Assembly (NCBI GenBank): GCA_046706685.1
Contig: JBJKPE010000067.1
Span: 1-10,365 of the forward strand
Origin: JARRRD01 sp046706685
GTDB taxonomy: Bacteria > Nitrospirota > Thermodesulfovibrionia > Thermodesulfovibrionales > UBA6898
DNA: 10,365 nucleotides
Reading direction: 5' to 3'
The position numbers were made by a program, and so were the translations under genes. The stretch's first letter is position 1, and each line of letters begins with the position of its first letter. The notes under the pieces are model-generated. The model ran no database searches, was not told where the DNA came from, and saw nothing but the letters and a program-made list of their open reading frames with translations. This document shows positions 5,743-10,365 of this stretch, in pieces.

Positions 5743-7509
5743 ATGAAACAAAGATTGCGTATCCTCAGTCTTGAGGACAACGAAGATGATTTCGAACTCA
5801 TAAGGGCCAATATTGCCAGACAGGGCATTTCTTTTGAGGTGGTGCGCGTCGAAACAAGGGAGGCCTTTGTCAAGGCCCTGACCGGGGGCGGATTTGATCT
5901 GGTCCTTGCGGACTATTCACTTCCCTCCTTCGACGGACTGTCGGCGTTGGACGTAGTCAGGGAAAGATTTCCATGGATGCCTTTTATTTTTGTCTCGGGC
6001 GCCATCGGCGAGGAATTTGCGGTTGAAACGCTCAAACGGGGAGCTACAGACTATGTGCTCAAAGACAGGCTGTCACGGCTTGGGCCTGCAATAAGCAGGG
6101 CATTGGCCGGGGTGGCGGACCAGGCCGCCCGCGTTCGGGCGGAGAAAGAACTCGAAAACTACAGGGTGAATCTCGAAAAAGTGGTGAAGGAGCGAACGAA
6201 CGAACTGAACAAGATAAACGAAAGGCTTCAGCGTGAGCTCGCTGAAAGAAGGAGGACTGAGGAGACATTATTCCGCCGGGAACAGGAATTCGCTGCGCTT
6301 GTTGAAAACGCTCCCGACATTGTTCAGCGTTTTGACAGAAAGTTGAGGCATCTCTACATCAACCCGGCAGTGAGTCTCCTTGCGGATGTGAGCCCGCAGG
6401 AGTTTATCGGCAAGACATACAGAGACCTGGGGTTTCCGGAGGACGTTGCCGGGGCATGGGAAAAGGTCCTTTCGGACAGTTTTGAGAAGGGTCTGGAAAA
6501 AGTGATCGAACTGGAAATGCCGACGCCCCATGGACGACGGTTTATCGAGGCCCGCCTCGTGCCGGAATTCTCTAAAGACGGTTTAATAGAATCTGTTCTG
6601 TCCATATCCCGTGATATTACGCACCGCAAGAAAGTTGAAGAAAAATTGCATACGGCGTCCATAACCGATGAACTGACCGGACTCTTCAACCGTCGGGGTT
6701 TTCTCATTTTTGCGCGGAAACAATGTGAAATTGCGAAGCGGCATAGAAGACACTTTTCCATTCTGTTCCTGGACATCGACGGGATGAAAAAGATCAACGA
6801 CACGTTCGGGCACAAGGACGGCGATCAGGCCCTGGTTGATATCGCCGCTATTCTCAGGAAAACCTTCCGGGAGTCGGATATCATCGCCCGGATCGGAGGA
6901 GACGAGTTCACCGTTCTTATAACAGAGCCTCCCGGCGCTGAAATCAAGAAGACAGTTGATCAGCATATCGAGGAAAATCTCGGAATTCACAACGACCGGA
7001 CAAAGAGAAAATATAAGCTGTCGGTCAGCATGGGGATGGTGCATTATGATCCTGATCACCCTCGCTCACTCGATGAGCTTCTCAATAATGCTGATGAGTT
7101 GATGTACAGGAACAAGCAAAACCGTCAGCTGCAGGGAGAGGTGAGTCAGTTATCCCGAAGAGGAAATAAGGACGAAAGGGCCTATGACCGTTATGAAATC
7201 GGCGGTCACGGCGTGGTTGGACTCCACGTGTCCGGTGTCAGCGTGATCGAAAATATAAGTCTAGGAGGCATATCCGTGAGGACCTCCCAGAGGCTGGCGA
7301 AGGATGCTGTTTACGAAATCAGGATGCGCACAGGGGACAATAAAGATTTGTCGCTTAAAGGTATTGTTGTCTGGTCTTTGCTGATCAGGGGTGTCAAGGC
7401 CGTTTCAGACAAGGATGCGTCCTATTATCTGGCCGGACTTAGATTCATTGAGGTAAACCGGCAGACCTTAAGATTTCTGGAAAAATTTATCCTCGGTCTG
7501 GGCGGGTGA
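5743..7509 (+). CDS. REC-PAS-GGDEF-PilZ diguanylate cyclase response regulator
   Basis: This 588-residue cytoplasmic signalling protein should make cyclic di-GMP from two GTP and also bind it. Domains in order: receiver (4-122) with acidic pair E11/D12, phospho-acceptor D57, S85 and K107; a charged helical linker, likely coiled coil (127-182); PAS (about 180-300) ending in ISRDITHRKKVEEKL; GGDEF (303-464) and PilZ (476-583). The GGDEF domain has ITDELTGLFNRRGF, metal-binding D344, intact GGDEF (385-389) and an intact inhibitory I-site RESD (376-379) five residues before it. The PilZ domain has both c-di-GMP motifs, RAYDR (479-483) and NISLGG (504-509). An ATG at 5689 would add 18 residues. 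I chose 5743 because it gives canonical receiver numbering (D12, D57, K107) and a modest AGG ten bases upstream. No histidine kinase is adjacent, so its phosphodonor lies elsewhere. All catalytic residues look intact. Confidence 0.95.
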   Translation: MKQRLRILSLEDNEDDFELIRANIARQGISFEVVRVETREAFVKALTGGGFDLVLADYSLPSFDGLSALDVVRERFPWMPFIFVSGAIGEEFAVETLKRGATDYVLKDRLSRLGPAISRALAGVADQAARVRAEKELENYRVNLEKVVKERTNELNKINERLQRELAERRRTEETLFRREQEFAALVENAPDIVQRFDRKLRHLYINPAVSLLADVSPQEFIGKTYRDLGFPEDVAGAWEKVLSDSFEKGLEKVIELEMPTPHGRRFIEARLVPEFSKDGLIESVLSISRDITHRKKVEEKLHTASITDELTGLFNRRGFLIFARKQCEIAKRHRRHFSILFLDIDGMKKINDTFGHKDGDQALVDIAAILRKTFRESDIIARIGGDEFTVLITEPPGAEIKKTVDQHIEENLGIHNDRTKRKYKLSVSMGMVHYDPDHPRSLDELLNNADELMYRNKQNRQLQGEVSQLSRRGNKDERAYDRYEIGGHGVVGLHVSGVSVIENISLGGISVRTSQRLAKDAVYEIRMRTGDNKDLSLKGIVVWSLLIRGVKAVSDKDASYYLAGLRFIEVNRQTLRFLEKFILGLGG

Positions 7510-7600
7510 CTCGCCCGCACAGAGACAGCCGGGAAAAACGCGGCCGACCCAAAAGAGGTCCGCACCCTCACGTCCTTTCTTCCTCTGCGTCAGCGAGTTA

Positions 7601-7786
7601 TTATGTATGAACCTATCTCAAAATCGGTTCTCGGTTCAATGCCGTCATTCCCGCAAGCCAAGCGCGTCGGGAATCCTTCTGAAAACAAAGAAAGATTCCG
7701 GACCTGCCTATCGGCAGGCAGGCAAGCCGGAATGACATAAAAAGCGGATATCATGATATTTCAATTTTGAGATAGGTTCATGTCAT
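7601..7786. mobile_element. MITE-like element with 18-bp terminal inverted repeats
   Basis: ATGAACCTATCTCAAAAT at 7607-7624 is repeated as its exact reverse complement at 7764-7781. The match extends outward as TTATG after a one-base offset. The interior has no open frame and contains dispersed repeat copy C (7644-7736). Size, terminal inverted repeats and lack of coding fit a non-autonomous insertion element; the ends look like those of a DD[E/D]-type insertion sequence, but I cannot name the parent. The rest of the 377-base gap (7510-7886) holds a small GGGCG/CGCCC hairpin over the preceding stop codon, an unremarkable stretch, and the promoter near 7840. Confidence 0.7.
7644..7736. repeat. 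dispersed MITE-like repeat, nested (copy C)
   Basis: This 93-bp copy starts GTCATTCCCGCAAGC and ends AAGCCGGAATGAC, the same ends as the element at 3681-3795. The two differ inside: here the palindromic CCTGCC/GGCAGG block sits near the right end rather than the left. Its right half matches copy A (2381-2428) in inverted orientation. It lies between the terminal repeats of the 7601-7786 element, either as an insertion or as that element's cargo. Confidence 0.8.
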
Positions 7787-7836
7787 AAGTGCTGAAATTA
7801 TTGCTTACGGGCCCTGTCCGAATGGCTTGCATATTC

Positions 7837-7845
7837 TGTTATAAT
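7837..7845 (+). promoter_or_regulatory. extended -10 promoter
   Basis: TGTTATAAT is a perfect extended -10 (TG-n-TATAAT; hexamer 7840-7845) with no good -35, as expected for that promoter class. Transcription would start near 7852, giving a leader of about 35 bases to the gene at 7887. Confidence 0.55.
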
Positions 7846-7886
7846 TTCCATAATTATAGTTGTAATAAGGCATAAAGGGGGCGGAC

Positions 7887-8924
7887 ATGAAAAAGGCCGT
7901 TGTTTTTTTTGTCATTCTATTGTTCGCCTCTGTTTGCGGGGCGGCGGAAAGGGGGATCTCCGCCGATATTGCGAAGGCAAAAGAGGCCCTCAAAGACCGG
8001 ACTGCAGGATATAAAATGTGCGGCAGCCGGATATGCGATGCGGATGTTCTTCTGGCTGTTCGAAATCCGCATGGAACGATCGACACGGTGAAGGTCGCCT
8101 ATACGGGCGAAGTTTCGGGAAGCCGGAGAATCGAATTCGACGATCTCGGTCGGGGAATGGGCACCGCCTTCAGCGTCAAGGAAAAAGGCTGTGCCATTCT
8201 GGCCATGAAAAGGGCGACCCGGGACAGTCAGGGCAATATCAGGGACGCTGTTTATGTCCCATACTCGGATGAAATGAATACTCCGGAGATGAGAAGCCGG
8301 GGCATGGCTTATTTACGCTCCGTTGTCGCTGAGGCAAGGGCGAAACTGAAAAAGCTGAGGGTAAAATCCAAGGCATACCCCGGCAGGCTGGTCGCCGATA
8401 TCGTTCCCTCCGATGTGCCCATAACGATCGCGCTTATAGAACATATCGATCCCGACGATTTCAACGCTTACCAGAAGGCAAGGAAGCCGATCACCCATCT
8501 TATCGACAAAGTCCTGGTTACCCTGGCTTTAAACAGGGAAGGGGCCTATCGGTTCTGCGGTTCGCCGGCGGGCGCCCGCGGACTTTTTCAGTTCACGAGG
8601 CCTACCTATGACCTGCTCCTCAAAAAATACCCGGGGGCCTCCCTCTGTCCCGGCTTCGTCCCGGGCACGGCGGATCATGTCAATGCGGCCATGGCTTCAT
8701 TTTTGCTTTTTGACTCGGACCTTAACAATCTGGACAGAGCCAGGCTGAACTATTTCCGAAAGAGGCCTGAATTAAAGAGGCTGTTCATCGCGGCCTCGTA
8801 TAACGGGGGACCGAAAAGAGCCGCCCATAACAGGCTTCTCGGCGAGACAAAGAATTACATTCAAAAATTCAGGGCGGTCTGGAGTAATTTCTTCCACCCC
8901 GCGAAAAAGAAGGCGAGAACCTAA
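7887..8924 (+). CDS. secreted lytic transglycosylase-like (SLT-fold) protein
   Basis: This 345-residue protein has a Sec signal peptide: KK, a hydrophobic stretch VVFFVILLFASV, then CGAA with likely cleavage near residue 20. The C-terminal half resembles the SLT/goose-lysozyme fold that cleaves murein glycan strands. LALNREGAYRFCGSPAGARG (213-232) parallels the ESGFxxxAxSxAGAxG motif, with Glu218 as the expected catalytic acid. GLFQF (232-236), an AMASFLLF helix (268-275) and AASYNGGP (302-309) complete the set. The region 40-175 is not a domain I recognise. It has C45 and C50 close together plus C102, and C224 and C254 follow in the catalytic part, so disulfides are plausible in the periplasm. 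The first SLT motif is somewhat divergent (REGAY for ESGFN), so activity is likely but unproven. GGGGGCGG just before the ATG and an extended -10 promoter support the start. It is a single-gene unit downstream of the c-di-GMP protein. Confidence 0.88.
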   Translation: MKKAVVFFVILLFASVCGAAERGISADIAKAKEALKDRTAGYKMCGSRICDADVLLAVRNPHGTIDTVKVAYTGEVSGSRRIEFDDLGRGMGTAFSVKEKGCAILAMKRATRDSQGNIRDAVYVPYSDEMNTPEMRSRGMAYLRSVVAEARAKLKKLRVKSKAYPGRLVADIVPSDVPITIALIEHIDPDDFNAYQKARKPITHLIDKVLVTLALNREGAYRFCGSPAGARGLFQFTRPTYDLLLKKYPGASLCPGFVPGTADHVNAAMASFLLFDSDLNNLDRARLNYFRKRPELKRLFIAASYNGGPKRAAHNRLLGETKNYIQKFRAVWSNFFHPAKKKART

Positions 8925-8949
8925 AGGCGTCTTGCCGGATTCTGAAGGA

Positions 8950-8971
8950 CGCAATCAATTGCGCCCCTACG
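8950..8971. repeat. short palindromic repeat related to 3638-3666
   Basis: CGCAAT (8950-8955) and ATTGCG (8958-8963) form an inverted repeat followed by CCCCTACG. The 3' part, CGCCCCTACG, is identical to the end of the 3638-3666 palindrome read on the minus strand. It looks like a truncated member of the same family. It lies 25 bases after the stop of the transglycosylase-like gene and lacks a U-run. Confidence 0.5.
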
Positions 8972-9079
8972 TTGGACAATGACACAATGCCATGTATGCG
9001 ATTCGGCATGATCACGGATTCATCCAATGTTTCCTTATTCATCATTTATTCACTATCCTGAAGTAAACTAAACTCAGTT

Positions 9080-9247
9080 ATGAAAAAAATTGTCATGACG
9101 GGTATGTTTATAGGGTCATTCGCCGGCAGTTATGTTCCGCTTATTTGGGATGGCAGTGTCTTTTCCATGTCTTCTTTGTTTTTTGGCGCCCTCGGAGGTT
9201 TTATAGGCATTTGGGCCGGTTATCAGATAGGTAAGAATTGGGCTTAG
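9080..9247 (+). CDS. 55-residue glycine-rich membrane miniprotein
   Basis: This small open frame encodes MKKIVMTGMFIGSFAGSY, then VPLIWDGSVFSMSSL, FFGALGGFIGIWAGYQIG and a short KNWA end. It reads as two hydrophobic segments (about 4-20 and 31-50) rich in small residues. The second has glycines spaced like a glycine zipper (GALGGFIGIWAGYQIG), suited to close helix packing in the inner membrane. The KK start and a C-terminal lysine fit a hairpin topology. I have the impression that similar short proteins occur as hypotheticals in Geobacter-like and Nitrospirota genomes, but cannot verify this. The ribosome-binding site is weak. The regular amphiphilic pattern, a Met-Lys-Lys start and sensible codon use are why I call it. 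No function can be assigned. Confidence 0.65.
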   Translation: MKKIVMTGMFIGSFAGSYVPLIWDGSVFSMSSLFFGALGGFIGIWAGYQIGKNWA

Positions 9248-9329
9248 GCCAATTATCTCAATTCGGAAAGTTTCTGCCGGGAGACCCTAAAATGCTGGTT
9301 ATATGATGCGATAAAGTCAGATTTTGAAG

Positions 9330-9360
9330 TTGAAATTTTTCTCCAAAAGGAGCATAAATA
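9330..9360 (+). promoter_or_regulatory. putative promoter of the first structured RNA
   Basis: TTGAAA (9330-9335) is followed after 19 bases by TAAATA (9355-9360), or after 17 bases by CATAAA. The expected start near 9367 lies 15 bases before the conserved GTGGTGG, nearly the same offset as in the second copy (16 bases). Confidence 0.45.
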
Positions 9361-9366
9361 AATTAA

Positions 9367-9507
9367 AGGTGAGCAGACCAAGTGGTGGTTTTGCTCTTCC
9401 TCGACTCGGCAGAAAGGTTTAGTAAGCAGAGACGTCGCTGTCTCAGGTCAGTACGAAGCAAGGTAAACAAAAACGCCGGGAAGGGAAGAACAAACACCAC
9501 TTTTTTT
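9367..9507 (+). ncRNA. putative structured small RNA, copy 1
   Basis: This is a non-coding stretch of about 141 bases predicted to fold into a long rod. The 5' arm GTGGTGGTTTTGCTCTTCC (9382-9400) pairs with the 3' arm GGAAGAACAAACACCAC (9484-9500), with small bulges. Seven T residues follow at once (9501-9507), so the closing helix doubles as a Rho-independent terminator. Inside, CTCGGC pairs with GCCGGG, GTTTA with TAAAC, and the tip is a GAGAC/GTCTC hairpin. A second, diverged copy lies at 9641-9795. About 40 bases of the 5' arm are nearly identical in both, including GCAGAAAGGTTT, while the apical part differs. The rod shape and length recall 6S RNA, but I cannot match 6S-specific sequence. 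The 61-codon open frame across it (9382-9567) runs through the helix and terminator and is not a credible gene. Confidence 0.65.
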
Positions 9508-9519
9508 ATTGCCCGTCTG

Positions 9520-9558
9520 CCGGGGCATCAGTTGCCCGTCCGAATGTCCATGCCCCGG
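9520..9558. repeat. 9-bp perfect inverted repeat between the RNA copies
   Basis: CCGGGGCAT (9520-9528) and ATGCCCCGG (9550-9558) can form a strong hairpin with a 21-base loop. TTGCCCGTC occurs twice, once just before and once inside it. Just downstream is a small TGCCTG/CAGGCA hairpin (about 9570-9584). These lie just after the first RNA's U-run and may be a backup terminator or repeat debris; no U-run follows the 9-bp stem. Confidence 0.5.
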
Positions 9559-9605
9559 TCTTATTAATTGCCTGTATCAGGCAGGATAAGAAACCAACTT
9601 TGATG

Positions 9606-9634
9606 TTGACAGGCTGCCGGAACAGGAGTATCCT
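9606..9634 (+). promoter_or_regulatory. strong sigma70-like promoter of the second structured RNA
   Basis: A perfect -35 TTGACA (9606-9611) is separated by exactly 17 bases from TATCCT (9629-9634). The predicted start is near 9641. No protein start lies downstream, so the promoter serves the RNA copy that follows. Confidence 0.7.
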
Positions 9635-9652
9635 CAAATTAAGAGCAGCCTG
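9610..9652. repeat. inverted repeat spanning the promoter of RNA copy 2
   Basis: CAGGCTGC (9610-9617) and GCAGCCTG (9645-9652) are perfect 8-bp inverted repeats. They overlap the end of the -35 and the first transcribed bases, with the -10 midway between. The arrangement could be a bipartite operator; no regulator is identified. Confidence 0.45.
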
Positions 9653-9795
9653 CCAGGTGGTGGTCTTGCTCTTCTCGGCTCAGCAGAAAGGTTTCTAGGT
9701 CGAAGGACGTGGAATGCAGATGTAAAAGTATTACGTTGTACGTCTCGGGATGTTCAAACCGCTGAGGACTGAGAATGAGCAAACACCACTTTTTT
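9641..9795 (+). ncRNA. putative structured small RNA, copy 2
   Basis: This is the second copy of the RNA at 9367-9507, about 155 bases. The 5' arm GTGGTGGTCTTGCTCTTCTC (9657-9676) pairs with the 3' arm GAGAATGAGCAAACACCAC (9771-9789), and six T residues follow (9790-9795). Inside, CTCAGC pairs with GCTGAG and GGTTT with AAACC; GACGT/ACGTC and GTAA/TTAC pairs can form in the apical part. Compared with copy 1, the CTCGGC/GCCGGG helix has become CTCAGC/GCTGAG: a G-C pair changed to A-U on both strands and a G-U pair changed to A-U. Such paired changes indicate selection on structure. Both copies start with GAGCAG soon after the predicted start. A strong promoter lies just upstream. I cannot assign a family or function; 6S-like, regulatory sRNA, or a MITE that carries a terminator are the alternatives. 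Confidence 0.7.
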
Positions 9796-9952
9796 ATTGT
9801 CATGCCCGGGGATCGGGGATTTTTTCAGTAGCTGCCCGTCAGAGGCCGGTTCGAATTGATCTTCGATAATATGGGAAGTGCTATAGCGGTTTTTCCTTCT
9901 CATATCGCCTTACTTCAAGATTCAAGACGCGACCCCATTGCTTTTCTGTGTG
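9796..9952. other. intergenic region with two weak hairpins
   Basis: CCCG/CGGG (9805-9817) followed by GATTTTTT is a short terminator-like hairpin after RNA copy 2. Further on, ATATGGGAAG (9869-9878) is complementary at nine of ten positions to CTTCTCATAT (9896-9905). No U-run follows the latter on either strand. No gene is visible here. Confidence 0.35.
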
Positions 9953-10207
9953 TCAGCCATACTTCATCTTCAGAAGCAAAACCAGAAGCGTCAAAATCAA
10001 GCCGATAGCATTGGTAATAATTATTGGCTTAGAATTTATTGCAACGCCGTAGATGACCCACAGCAACAGGCCAACACCAAGAACAATATACATCCCTATA
10101 GAAATATCTTTAGTTGATTTTGATTTCCATGCCTTGATGACCTGGGGCAAAAAAGAAATGGTAGTGAAAACACCTGCTGCTAATCCTATGAGTGTTGCCT
10201 CGGTCAT
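9953..10207 (-). CDS. SemiSWEET-type sugar transporter (PQ-loop/MtN3 family)
   Basis: At 84 residues this is the standard length of a bacterial SemiSWEET. Such a subunit is one three-helix bundle that dimerises in the inner membrane to form a sugar uniporter. Three hydrophobic segments are visible (about 5-20, 38-56, 61-80). Helix 1 carries the PQ motif FLPQVIKAWKSKSTKDIS (residues 19-36, Pro21-Gln22). The region around Trp50 and Asn66 matches positions that line the substrate pocket in characterised SemiSWEETs. No Shine-Dalgarno is clear. A TTATTA hexamer lies seven bases upstream of the ATG on the coding strand, so a very short or absent leader is possible. It stands alone on the minus strand, with no sugar-metabolism neighbour to hint at a substrate. 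Confidence 0.93.
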   Translation of the reverse strand: MTEATLIGLAAGVFTTISFLPQVIKAWKSKSTKDISIGMYIVLGVGLLLWVIYGVAINSKPIIITNAIGLILTLLVLLLKMKYG

Positions 10208-10365
10208 ATTTGTCTAATAAGACTGCCATTCACAACATCCGGCTTAAGGTCCCGTTTCATCATGAGATTATACAGGATTCAAAGCAGGGATAGACAGTCC
10301 CGGGGACAAAAGGGGATCTCGGGCAATATTTGATTATGCATCGCATCGCAGAGGAGATCAAAGAG
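10208..10365. other. window end, no certain gene
   Basis: This is mostly unremarkable AT-richer sequence upstream of the SemiSWEET gene. An ATG at 10336 opens a frame, MHRIAEEIKE, to the window edge and could be the start of a plus-strand gene. It has no ribosome-binding site, and ten codons are too few to call. Confidence 0.3.

Noticed and set aside
9382..9567. 61-codon plus-strand frame
   Set aside because: It runs through the helix, U-run and trailing hairpin of the first structured RNA, and its composition is not protein-like.
9367..9795. CRISPR array or retron
   Set aside because: There are only two diverged copies about 274 bases apart with no short regular repeat-spacer pattern, and no Cas or reverse transcriptase gene is in the window.
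10336..10365. Start of a new gene at the window edge
   Set aside because: There are only ten codons with no ribosome-binding site; more downstream sequence would decide.

Overview
The window reads as chromosomal DNA of a free-living, Gram-negative-type bacterium of moderate to slightly high G+C. The domain mix and the many short palindromic intergenic repeats suggest the Nitrospirota/Desulfobacterota neighbourhood. The domain mix is an rplM-rpsI pair, YqgE, HemW, a receiver-PAS-GGDEF-PilZ protein, and a large protein with a divergent RelA/SpoT-like motif. The placement is an inference from gene content, not from a phylogenetic marker comparison.

Layout. Positions 53-882 hold the ribosomal protein pair rplM-rpsI on the minus strand, with a readable promoter at 924-953. 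Divergent from it is yqgE (1119-1670), followed by a flavodoxin-fold iron-sulfur flavoprotein-like gene (1727-2299). This converges on hemW (2456-3580, minus), with a palindromic repeat between the two. A 352-base divergent intergenic region (3581-3932) holds a long palindrome and a full-length MITE-like repeat. It precedes a 502-residue protein of unknown function (3933-5441) carrying an RxKxxxSxxxK...D...VELRI pattern like the RelA/SpoT nucleotidyltransferase core. Next is a cyclic-di-GMP protein, REC-PAS-GGDEF-PilZ (5743-7509). It is followed by a MITE-like element with 18-bp perfect terminal inverted repeats that contains a second copy of the dispersed repeat (7601-7786). A secreted lysozyme-fold lytic transglycosylase-like protein follows (7887-8924), then a 55-residue membrane miniprotein (9080-9247).

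The most unusual part is 9330-9800, which has no convincing protein gene. It holds two diverged copies of a structured RNA of about 140-155 nt. Each copy has its own sigma70-like promoter, a long closing helix, a conserved internal segment and a U-run immediately after the helix. Base changes between the copies preserve pairing. I could not assign them to a known RNA family. A SemiSWEET sugar transporter (9953-10207, minus) follows, and the last 158 bases hold no certain gene.

The genes do not form one pathway. The window is a string of mostly single-gene units broken up by repeats. Second-messenger signalling is a plausible minor theme: one complete c-di-GMP synthase/receptor, and one possible relative of alarmone synthetases.
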